Assembly: GCA_031284765.1 (NCBI GenBank)
Contig: JAITXK010000150.1
Span: 1-5,733, forward strand
DNA: 5,733 nt
Direction: 5' to 3'
Source of the DNA: Candidatus Symbiothrix sp.
GTDB lineage: Bacteria > Bacteroidota > Bacteroidia > Bacteroidales > Azobacteroidaceae
Position 1 is the first letter of the stretch; every line of letters begins with the position of its first letter. The position numbers and the translations under genes are program-made. Below, piece by piece: positions 1 to 5,733 of the stretch. Below the pieces are notes generated by a model. That model had not been told where the DNA came from. It was given only the letters and a program-made list of their open reading frames with translations, and ran no database searches.

Positions 1-103
1 TATTGAACAAAAAAATCACGCGTCGGGAAAAGCAACCACCACGAAACGATTCATTCCTAAAAAATAATCGTAGGGACGCACATACAGGCACTCCTTAAAA
101 TAC
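1..103. other. Gene-free left edge, possible end of a convergent gene
   Basis: No complete gene is seen here. On the plus strand one frame is open from the window edge (base 2) to a TAA at 65-67 and would encode 21 residues with a basic end (TTTKRFIPKK). This could be the tail of a gene converging on the TPR gene. Its stop would lie 36 nt before the hairpin at 104-146, and the TPR stop lies 28 nt beyond the hairpin on the other side. That symmetry fits a shared terminator, but 21 codons are too few to prove coding. The minus strand also has a 31-codon TTG-started frame (111 down to 16), which begins inside the hairpin stem and is probably chance. Confidence 0.25.
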
Positions 104-146
104 ACAAACAACCCTCAATGCAATGAAGCAATTGAGGGTTGTTTGT
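104..146 (-). terminator. Intrinsic terminator, probably bidirectional
   Basis: A perfect 16-bp inverted repeat is seen: arm 104-119 (ACAAACAACCCTCAAT) and arm 131-146 (ATTGAGGGTTGTTTGT), with an 11-nt loop. Read on the minus strand, it lies 28 nt after the TPR stop codon, and the 3' arm runs into U-rich sequence (UUGUUUGUGUAUUUU). Read on the plus strand, the same arm ends UUGUUUGUAUUU, so it could stop transcription in both directions. The stem is AU-rich with a GGGUU core, and there is no long uninterrupted U run. It most likely ends the recA operon. Confidence 0.85.
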
Positions 147-174
147 ATTTCAATGCTTTACGCGGAAAATGGAA

Positions 175-2370
175 TCAAGAATAAAAAACACTATCCAAAA
201 TGAATGGCAAATCCATCGAATCAACCCCAGCCTCTGACAAATGGGGAATATCATCGGCAAAAGCACTCGCAAACTCTGCTTGCGATTGATTGCTTTGCTT
301 CCACGACAAGGCATACAAACGAATCGCTTCCGCGGCATTGTGCATAACCAATTGTACGTGTCCGGCATTGAGGTAGTCGTCGGCAGTGGGAGAAGTTTCG
401 AGAATCTTATGGTAATAATCCGCCGCCTGTTGGTATTTTCCCATCAGGAAAGAAGTCCACGCGAGCGGGCGCCATGCTTTTTCCTTGTTTTTGCTCAGAT
501 ATTCCACTTTGAAATAGTATTTCAAGGCTTGTTCATACTCTTGCAATTCCAGATGGCAATGGCCGATATTCAGTTGGAGAGACAGATTGTCGGGATTGAA
601 TTGTTCCGCTTTTTTGTAATACAGCAAGGCCTCTTGCGGATTTTTCAAGATGCGATGCAAATGCGCCAGTTTTTTTAGTGTCCAAGAATGATTGGCATTC
701 AAAAATTCCGCCTTTTGATAAGCATCCAAGGCGGCCATTAATTGACCGGTCATTTGCAGGCAGTAGGCTTTTTTCTGGTATAAAACCGCATCTTCAGCAT
801 CTATTTGCAACAAGCGGTCAATAAGTTCGTTGGCATCGGCATAGTAATTTCGATTAAAATAATACTCACAGATGATCAACAAACTATCTTTATCTTGCAG
901 TAAATTTTCTATAAACGATACCTTGTAAAATTCCGGTTGGGTGGCAAAAATATCTTCAAAATCCTTCCGTTTCGGATGAAGTTTATAAAAACGGTACAAA
1001 TCCTGAATGTATTGTCGTGTGCTGTGTCCAATGGTTTGGGAAGCATTCTTCAACTCGGTTTTTTGTGCTTCATTGACGGCGCTCATCTCGGACGAAAACT
1101 GTCCTATCATCATTTTACGGTAAGCGGACGGCATTTGTTCCACACTGAAAAAGAACGAATATTTATCCGAATTACACAAAAGTGTTGATGTTTTCAGTAT
1201 TTCGGATAATTTAGCTACATCCTCATTATCAATTATTGCCGGATCCATCGAAAACGGCATAAACCAGTTGGAAGGTTCGTTGAAAAACGGATAATTTTTC
1301 AAGTGGATAAAAGACGAGTGCATCACATCCGCTCCTTCCATTTGCAAATCAGAGATTTCCTGCAACTTTTCCTGCATACCCGACTGTTCAATCAGATCTT
1401 GCCATTCGGGATTTTTGCCTTCTTCATCCGATTCCAAATCGCCGATTAATTCGTTGATTTGCATTTTTTGTCCGATCTTCGGCCCGAGTTTTTGCATCAT
1501 CTCGGGAATCAATTCATCAGTAATTTTCCTTGTGATTTTTTCCGTATCACGGCTCACAATAAACTGTAACACAACATGGCGCATTTTTCGGAGAAATATC
1601 GGATCTTCGGCTAACTGATTCAGGCGTTCTACCAATCCGGGGTATAAATGCAACCGTTTATCGTATTTCCTGAGGAAGAGGGCAATGCCGGTCAGGGCAC
1701 GCACCTGCACATCCTCATTTGTATTTTGAGCGGATTCGAACAACAAAGCCGCCTTGTTTTCATCAAACGTTTCCATAAGATTGAGCGTGACAGCGGTAAT
1801 AATCAAGGCGGGCAAGTGGTTTGAATCCATTGCCAGAACCGTTTTCCATTGCGCCTTTTCGTCTTTCGACCAATGGTTGCTCAACCAGGCGGAATAAAAA
1901 AGCTTTCGAATCACCGTTTCCTTTTGCAAGGATAAATCTTTTATTTGCTTGGCTTTATCCGCCGTATCCAATACATCCCACACGGCTGTTTTTTCAGCAA
2001 TATTTTCCAAATTTTTCAACAACTCGGAGGCGCTTTCAGGAACATAGAAATGGAAAGAGCGTTTTCGTTCGTAAAACAACAAGTTTTCGTTGGCCGTTTT
2101 CAGTTGAAAGAATGCAGTATCGGCTGTTTGATAAAGCAAACGAATCAAGTCGTTGTAGATTTTGTTGCGGTCGGGATCTTGAATATTTTGTAATGAATAC
2201 CGCAACATGGTTTTGTAAGTATCTTCCAAAGAATCCAGTGTTTCCTGCAATTGCCAATTTTGCAGCACAGACAAAAGCGAACGAAGTGCATCCACTGCTT
2301 GTTTGACTTGTTTTTGCTCTAAAGATCCGGTTATTTGTTCGAACAGCTTGTGTGTTTCCTGTGTTGCCAT
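175..2370 (-). CDS. Large cytoplasmic TPR-repeat protein of unknown function
   Basis: This 731-residue protein has no signal peptide or membrane segment, so it is probably cytoplasmic. The C-terminal part (about 493-695) reads as about six consecutive 34-residue tetratricopeptide repeats. Clear units lie at about 527-560, 561-594 and 595-628, with the usual A/G, Y and A-x-x-x-Y positions (for example EQALKYY and EALLYYKKA). TPR arrays are protein-binding scaffolds. The first ~490 residues are helical without a motif I know. They include an acidic stretch at 310-322 and a central block rich in aromatic residues (359-372, NWFMPF at 368-373, and SDKYSFFFS at 401-409). I recall similar blocks in unnamed TPR proteins of Bacteroidales. 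The ATG at 2370 is 22 nt after the recA stop, with an A-rich leader and no Shine-Dalgarno site, so the gene is probably cotranscribed with recA. The function and partner are unknown, and a role in recombination would be guesswork. Confidence 0.93.
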   Translation of the reverse strand: MATQETHKLFEQITGSLEQKQVKQAVDALRSLLSVLQNWQLQETLDSLEDTYKTMLRYSLQNIQDPDRNKIYNDLIRLLYQTADTAFFQLKTANENLLFYERKRSFHFYVPESASELLKNLENIAEKTAVWDVLDTADKAKQIKDLSLQKETVIRKLFYSAWLSNHWSKDEKAQWKTVLAMDSNHLPALIITAVTLNLMETFDENKAALLFESAQNTNEDVQVRALTGIALFLRKYDKRLHLYPGLVERLNQLAEDPIFLRKMRHVVLQFIVSRDTEKITRKITDELIPEMMQKLGPKIGQKMQINELIGDLESDEEGKNPEWQDLIEQSGMQEKLQEISDLQMEGADVMHSSFIHLKNYPFFNEPSNWFMPFSMDPAIIDNEDVAKLSEILKTSTLLCNSDKYSFFFSVEQMPSAYRKMMIGQFSSEMSAVNEAQKTELKNASQTIGHSTRQYIQDLYRFYKLHPKRKDFEDIFATQPEFYKVSFIENLLQDKDSLLIICEYYFNRNYYADANELIDRLLQIDAEDAVLYQKKAYCLQMTGQLMAALDAYQKAEFLNANHSWTLKKLAHLHRILKNPQEALLYYKKAEQFNPDNLSLQLNIGHCHLELQEYEQALKYYFKVEYLSKNKEKAWRPLAWTSFLMGKYQQAADYYHKILETSPTADDYLNAGHVQLVMHNAAEAIRLYALSWKQSNQSQAEFASAFADDIPHLSEAGVDSMDLPFILDSVFYS

Positions 2371-2392
2371 GATTTTGCTTCAAAAAATTCAC

Positions 2393-3418
2393 TTATTTTT
2401 TCAAGGCCACCATGATTTTGGCTTCGATTTCGTCCGCCAATTCGGGATTATCGCGCAGACAATCTTTGGCAGCTTCGCGACCTTGGCCTAATTTGGTGTC
2501 GTTGTAGCTGTACCAACTACCGCTTTTCTTTACAATATCCAAATCGGAACCTATATCAACCAATTCGCCGGTTTTTGAAATGCCTTCGCCGAACATGATG
2601 TCGAACTCGGCTTTGCGGAAAGGAGGCGCCACTTTGTTTTTCACCACTTTCACTTTGGTCTGATTCCCCTTCACTTCTTCGCCGTCTTTGATGGATGTAC
2701 TGCGACGAATATCCAAGCGGACGGAAGAATAAAATTTGAGCGCATTACCACCGGTGGTCGTTTCAGGATTTCCGAACATCACGCCGATTTTATCGCGCAA
2801 CTGGTTGATAAAGATACAAGTCGTATTCGTTTTACTGATGGCGGCGGTCAGTTTCCGCAAAGCCTGCGACATCAAACGTGCCTGCAATCCCATTTTGGAA
2901 TCACCCATATCGCCTTCCAATTCGGCTTTGGGCGTTAAGGCGGCCACCGAGTCAATGACAATAATATCAATGGCCGATGAACGAATCAATTGTTCGGTAA
3001 TTTCCAAAGCCTGTTCGCCTGAATCGGGTTGAGAAATCCACAAGTTTTCGATGTCCACGCCTAATTTTTCGGCATAAAAACGGTCGAAAGCATGTTCTGC
3101 ATCTATAAATGCAGCAATACCGCCCGCTTTTTGCGCTTCGGCAATAGCATGAATAGCCAAGGTGGTTTTTCCGGACGATTCCGGGCCGTAAATTTCAATC
3201 ACTCTGCCTCTTGGATAGCCTCCAACGCCTAAAGCGGCATTCAAGCCCACCGAACCGGTCGGAATCACAGACACTTCTTCTACGGCATTATCGCCCATTT
3301 TCATGATGGAGCCTTTGCCGTAATTTTTCTCGATTTTCTCCGTTGCCGCCCGTAAGGCTTTCAACTTTTCTGCATTGGGAGCAGAGTTTACTTCTGTGTT
3401 TTTTTCTTTTTCGCTCAT
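2393..3418 (-). CDS. recA: Recombinase RecA
   Basis: RecA is the ATP-dependent recombinase that forms filaments on single-stranded DNA for homologous pairing, strand exchange and recombination repair. The 341-residue product has all core motifs: Walker A GPESSGKT (78-85), catalytic Glu108 in DAEHAFD, Walker B IIVIDS (152-157), loop L1 [10 protein letters not shown] (166-175), and the loop L2 region from INQLRDKIG to TTTGGNAL (204-227). DNA-binding and subunit-interface signatures such as [14 protein letters not shown] (177-190) are intact. The [15 protein letters not shown] version is typical of Bacteroidota. The protein ends in ALKK and lacks the long acidic tail of Escherichia coli RecA, which restrains filament activity there. 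The ATG at 3418 is 37 nt after the preceding stop. I see no LexA/SOS-type palindrome and no TAnnTTTG promoter in that gap, so recA is probably expressed from the promoter at 4688-4719. Confidence 0.99.
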   Translation of the reverse strand: MSEKEKNTEVNSAPNAEKLKALRAATEKIEKNYGKGSIMKMGDNAVEEVSVIPTGSVGLNAALGVGGYPRGRVIEIYGPESSGKTTLAIHAIAEAQKAGGIAAFIDAEHAFDRFYAEKLGVDIENLWISQPDSGEQALEITEQLIRSSAIDIIVIDSVAALTPKAELEGDMGDSKMGLQARLMSQALRKLTAAISKTNTTCIFINQLRDKIGVMFGNPETTTGGNALKFYSSVRLDIRRSTSIKDGEEVKGNQTKVKVVKNKVAPPFRKAEFDIMFGEGISKTGELVDIGSDLDIVKKSGSWYSYNDTKLGQGREAAKDCLRDNPELADEIEAKIMVALKK

Positions 3419-3455
3419 TGTTTTTAAATTATTTTTAAAGGTTTATGATTCATAA

Positions 3456-4664
3456 TTATACTTCCAAATCACCATTCAATCTCTCATGCCAAGGCAAACC
3501 CTGCTTATTTAATTGCTCCATAAATGGATCAGGATCAAACTCTTCAACATTGAAAACGCCCGGCTTTTTCCAAATGCCCTGCATAAACATCAACGCGCCG
3601 ATGGCAGCCGGAACACCGGTTGTATAACTGACACCCTGTGCACCCGTTTCCTTGTAAGCATCTTGATGCAGACAGTTGTTGTAAATATAGTAAGTCAATG
3701 CTTTTCCGTTCTTATCCAAGCCTTTGATGCGGCAACCGATACTTGTTTCGCCGGTATAATTTTCGCCCAAGTCGCCCGGGTCGGGCAATACGGCTTTCAG
3801 GAATTGAATCGGAACAATTTCCATCCCGTTGTAAAGAACCGGGTCAATACGTGCCATACCGATGTTTTGTATGACACGCAAATGCGTTAAATATTCTTGT
3901 CCGAACGTCATCCAGAAGCGGGCGCGTTTCAATGTCGGGAAATTCTTTACCAACGATTCCAATTCTTCGTGATAAATGACATACGATTCTTTCGGCCCGA
4001 TATTTGGATAATTCAATAGTTGATGAATTTCGTGCGGCGCCGTCTGCACCCATTGTCCGTTTTCCCAATATTTACCTTTTTGGGTAACTTCGCGGATATT
4101 GATTTCAGGGTTGAAATTGGTGGCAAATGCTTTGCCGTGGTCGCCTGCGTTGCAATCGACAATGTCCAGATAGTGCATTTCGCCAAAATGATGTTTAGCG
4201 GCATAAGCGGTAAAAATACTCGTCACGCCCGGGTCGAAACCGCAACCAAGAATAGCGGTCAAGCCCGCTTTCTCAAATTTTTCTTTGTAGGCCCATTGCC
4301 ATTTGTATTCAAACTTGGCCTCATCCTTCGGCTCGTAATTGGCTGTATCCAAATAATTTACTCCTGCTTCTAAACAAGCGTCCATAATGGTCAAATCCTG
4401 ATAGGGAAGCGCCACATTGATAACCAATGCGGGTTGGAAGGAACGGAACAACCGGACTAATTCGGGAACATTGTCGGCATCAATCTGCGCCGTTTGAATG
4501 GTTTTGTTTCCATATTTCGTGCCAATACCGTTGGCAATGGCATCACACTTTGATTTTGTACGACTAGCAAGCATAATTTCGCCAAACGCGGCATGATTCT
4601 GGGCTACTTTATGAGCTACCACGGTTCCCACGCCACCTGCACCGATAATGAGTATTTTCGACAT
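3456..4664 (-). CDS. Saccharopine dehydrogenase-like carboxy(nor)spermidine dehydrogenase
   Basis: This family condenses L-aspartate semialdehyde with putrescine or 1,3-diaminopropane and reduces the imine with NADPH. The product is carboxyspermidine or carboxynorspermidine, the step before decarboxylation to spermidine or norspermidine. The 402-residue length fits. The N-terminal Rossmann fold has GAGGVG (8-13) and ASRT (33-36), whose Arg suits NADPH. Family blocks follow: GCGFDPGVTSIF (140-151), DCNAGDHG (170-177), NFNPEINIREVT (183-194) and SYTTGVPAAIGALM (346-359). Databases often label such genes 'saccharopine dehydrogenase' or lys1, but these blocks match the polyamine branch better than lysine metabolism. 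The substrate (diaminopropane or putrescine) cannot be told from sequence, and no decarboxylase partner is in this window. An in-frame GTG at 4688 overlaps the promoter -7 box, so the ATG at 4664 is the better start. The gene is first in an operon with recA and the TPR gene. As I recall, a gene of this type also neighbours recA in Bacteroides. Confidence 0.93.
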   Translation of the reverse strand: MSKILIIGAGGVGTVVAHKVAQNHAAFGEIMLASRTKSKCDAIANGIGTKYGNKTIQTAQIDADNVPELVRLFRSFQPALVINVALPYQDLTIMDACLEAGVNYLDTANYEPKDEAKFEYKWQWAYKEKFEKAGLTAILGCGFDPGVTSIFTAYAAKHHFGEMHYLDIVDCNAGDHGKAFATNFNPEINIREVTQKGKYWENGQWVQTAPHEIHQLLNYPNIGPKESYVIYHEELESLVKNFPTLKRARFWMTFGQEYLTHLRVIQNIGMARIDPVLYNGMEIVPIQFLKAVLPDPGDLGENYTGETSIGCRIKGLDKNGKALTYYIYNNCLHQDAYKETGAQGVSYTTGVPAAIGALMFMQGIWKKPGVFNVEEFDPDPFMEQLNKQGLPWHERLNGDLEV

Positions 4665-4687
4665 TTTACTATTTAAAATTTTATCCA

Positions 4688-4719
4688 CAAATGTAAGGTT
4701 TTATCTTGGATTTATCAAA
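4688..4719 (-). promoter_or_regulatory. Bacteroidota-type housekeeping promoter for the recA operon
   Basis: Read on the minus strand, TTTG (4719-4716) is followed after 20 nt by TACATTTG (4695-4688). This is an exact match to the Bacteroidota primary-sigma consensus, TTTG at -33 and TAnnTTTG at -7, with close to the usual spacing. Transcription would start near 4680-4684 and leave a leader of about 16-20 nt before the ATG at 4664, which is A/T-rich and has no Shine-Dalgarno site. The promoter lies in the 67-nt gap after the small-gene cluster. I see no strong terminator in that gap, so some read-through from the right is possible. Confidence 0.8.
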
Positions 4720-4731
4720 TTATGGCAAGCG

Positions 4732-5001
4732 TCACCGCCGCAAAAAGATTTTCTTTAGCTGTATCAATAAAAAACGGAGCAGGATGCCTTTCGTCCCTTT
4801 GACAAAATAAGGAATGATATCGAAAACCGGGAACCGGGATACGACGACCGAAAAGACGCTTTCCTTCAATAAAGAAGCCCAATTTTCCTGCAAAAAAGTA
4901 AAATTTGCATCCAATTTATTTGTCAATACATCGGACTTTTTTTGCAATTGGAGTTTTCTGCATTGCAAGCTTTCGAGCGGAGTCAGTTGTTTTGATTTCA
5001 T
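4732..5001 (-). CDS. Small basic hypothetical protein, third gene of the YtxH/holin-like cluster
   Basis: I do not recognise this 89-residue protein. Residues 1-46 are polar and probably helical, with Lys/Gln-rich stretches (CRKLQLQKKSD at 14-24) that could form a short coiled coil. Residues 48-88 alternate hydrophobic patches (SVFSVVV, GILLRFLLIQL) with basic residues and end KKIFLRR. A membrane-surface or weakly inserted helix is plausible, but there is no classical transmembrane segment. The layout recalls enterobacterial YqjK (about 100 residues, Gln/Arg-rich start, hydrophobic middle, basic end), which also follows a holin-family gene. That is a resemblance, not shown homology. The ATG (5001-4999) overlaps the TGA of the upstream gene (5000-4998) as ATGA, so translation is probably coupled. 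A longer frame opens upstream to 5067, but it would lie deep inside the neighbouring gene and is less likely. Confidence 0.8.
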   Translation of the reverse strand: MKSKQLTPLESLQCRKLQLQKKSDVLTNKLDANFTFLQENWASLLKESVFSVVVSRFPVFDIIPYFVKGTKGILLRFLLIQLKKIFLRR

Positions 5002-5384
5002 ATTTTTTGATTTAATGGCGATTCGTCCGAGTCTTTCAAATCCGAATACAATGCTTTCAAAAACCAATTCTGAAAAGTTCTGAAAACGCTTTTACGACAG
5101 ATAACCAGCACAAACAAGAGCAGGATGTAAAACAAGGTAACAATGGCAAAACCGCCGGCAAGATTATGTACCAAATCGCCTATCCACAAGCCGAAAGCGA
5201 GAAAAGCGAACAGCAAGGCGAAAAAGACAATATTCAGAATAATCAAGCTATAGATTAATACTGAACCGGTTGCGGAGGTCTTTTCCAGCATATCCAAACG
5301 CAACCATTCGAATTTGGTGGCGAGTAATTCTTTCGCATCCGTTTTCAAAGCGGACAACAGGGTTCCCAAATGCTGATTTTCCAT
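4998..5384 (-). CDS. Phage holin family (holin superfamily III) membrane protein
   Basis: This 128-residue inner-membrane protein has an amphipathic N-terminal helix (about 5-38, containing KTDAKELLATKFEWLRLDMLEK). Two strongly hydrophobic segments follow at about 41-68 and 75-97, then a short polar tail. That layout is typical of the chromosomal holin superfamily III / YqjE-like family. Despite the family name, no lysin, spanin or other phage gene is nearby, so a lysis role is unlikely. The molecular function is unknown. I chose the ATG at 5384, which leaves 2 nt after the upstream stop. An in-frame TTG at 5390 would overlap that stop (TTGA) and add two residues. The 3' end overlaps the next start by 4 nt. 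Members of this family often sit beside YtxH or YqjD/ElaB-type genes and are thought to act in envelope stress or stationary phase. Confidence 0.88.
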   Translation of the reverse strand: MENQHLGTLLSALKTDAKELLATKFEWLRLDMLEKTSATGSVLIYSLIILNIVFFALLFAFLAFGLWIGDLVHNLAGGFAIVTLFYILLLFVLVICRKSVFRTFQNWFLKALYSDLKDSDESPLNQKI

Positions 5385-5386
5385 GG

Positions 5387-5638
5387 TCAACTTTTGTGAA
5401 CTTGCACTTTTGCAATACCTTCCTGAGCAATTTGCACCGCTTTTTCTGCGGTTTTTTCCAACTCGTCAATACCATCACTGACCACTTTGCCGATTTTCTT
5501 CTTTGCAGAATCCACTTTGGAACTGATTTCATCTGCCAATGCAGCTTTATCTTCCTCGCTGGATGCCAGATAGACACCGACAGCCGCGCCGACTACCAAT
5601 CCGATTCCCATACCAATTAATAAACTTGAAGTTTTCAT
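5387..5638 (-). CDS. YtxH domain-containing small membrane protein
   Basis: This 83-residue protein has one glycine-rich transmembrane helix near the N-terminus (about 5-25, LLIGMGIGLVVGAAVGVYLA), with small residues spaced as in a glycine zipper. A charged amphipathic helix follows (about 27-80, with repeated K/E/D and A positions, SSKVDSAKKKIGKVVSDGID). This is the YtxH-domain layout, seen in general-stress and gas-vesicle-like small proteins. The biochemical role is unknown. A longer in-frame start at 5668 exists, but its extra ten residues (LISLKNSLY...) do not look like this family, and the ATG at 5638 puts the transmembrane helix at the usual position. It is probably the first gene of the three-gene cluster. 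Its layout mirrors E. coli YqjD/ElaB (helix plus one membrane anchor), except that the anchor is N-terminal here rather than C-terminal. Confidence 0.88.
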   Translation of the reverse strand: MKTSSLLIGMGIGLVVGAAVGVYLASSEEDKAALADEISSKVDSAKKKIGKVVSDGIDELEKTAEKAVQIAQEGIAKVQVHKS

Positions 5639-5733
5639 ATACAAACTATTTTTTAATGAAATAAGCAATCCCTTTTACTATCAAACGCCGGTTAGCTGAT
5701 TTAAGTTCGACGGTTTGAATTGATAATGCAAAT
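5639..5733 (-). promoter_or_regulatory. Upstream region of the small-gene cluster, no confident promoter
   Basis: This 95-nt stretch should hold the promoter of the YtxH-type gene. No TAnnTTTG box is found. The nearest match, TAGTTTG at 5649-5643, is one base short and lies only a few bases before the ATG. A different pattern is present on the minus strand: GAACTT (5708-5703), 16 nt, then GTTTGA (5686-5681). It resembles the GAACTT/TCTRA arrangement of extracytoplasmic-function (ECF) sigma promoters and would leave a leader of about 35-40 nt. This is weak evidence. The leader just before the start is A/T-rich without a Shine-Dalgarno site. Confidence 0.25.

Noticed and set aside
71..97. GTAGGGACGCAC-like stretch resembling intergenic repeats of some bacteria
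   Set aside because: The second half does not form a good inverted repeat (about six pairs including a wobble) and no second copy is seen in the window.
16..111. Minus-strand 31-codon frame reading like a protein tail (ends VVVAFPDA)
   Set aside because: Only a TTG could start it, it begins inside the terminator stem and follows an in-frame stop directly; too short to support as a gene, though a gene remnant cannot be excluded.
241..678. Plus-strand open frame of 145 codons inside the TPR gene
   Set aside because: It lies wholly antisense to a gene with clear TPR repeats, has no recognisable domain and no promoter-like signal; it is a shadow frame.
1821..2306. Plus-strand open frame of 161 codons, plus overlapping antisense frames at 1945-2193
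   Set aside because: The translation is rich in Phe, Arg and Pro without family resemblance and is antisense to the N-terminal part of the TPR protein.
2036..2392. Minus-strand 118-codon frame overlapping the TPR gene start
   Set aside because: It is an out-of-frame overlap with the TPR reading frame, which has the better start, length and family features.
4665..4731. Terminator after the small-gene cluster
   Set aside because: Only very short GC pairings (about 3 bp) are visible near the stop codon and no U-tract hairpin, so no terminator is called.
4998..5384. Prophage or lysis cassette suggested by the holin-family gene
   Set aside because: No endolysin, spanin, structural or integrase gene is nearby, and this superfamily is widespread as a chromosomal membrane protein.

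Overview
The window looks like ordinary chromosome from a member of the Bacteroidota, most likely order Bacteroidales. The evidence is the RecA sequence type, the A-rich leaders without Shine-Dalgarno sites in front of every start, and one clear Bacteroidota-type promoter (TTTG and TAnnTTTG boxes). A genus cannot be named from this sequence. All six genes I can support lie on the minus strand, so the window reads from right to left. I see no tRNA, rRNA, CRISPR array, insertion sequence or prophage module. The one 'phage holin family' gene belongs to a chromosomal membrane-protein family.

The right part (5638 down to 4732) is a tight cluster of three small genes: a one-helix YtxH-type membrane protein, a two-helix holin-superfamily-III protein, and an 89-residue basic protein I do not recognise. 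They are separated by 2 nt and then overlap by 4 nt (ATGA), so they look translationally coupled. The set resembles the enterobacterial yqjD-yqjE-yqjK cluster in order, size and layout. This is my comparison from memory and no alignment was run.

The middle and left part (4664 down to 175) is a second operon. It begins at a good promoter at 4688-4719 and contains a saccharopine dehydrogenase-like carboxy(nor)spermidine dehydrogenase of polyamine synthesis, recA, and a 731-residue cytoplasmic TPR protein. The gaps are 37 and 22 nt. The operon ends at a perfect 16-bp hairpin (104-146) with U-rich flanks, which could also terminate a convergent gene from the left.

The two operons probably serve separate tasks: membrane or stress physiology on the right, polyamine synthesis and DNA recombination on the left. 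The least understood items are the third small gene and the TPR protein. No clearly new system is visible; the small-gene trio is the best candidate for follow-up.
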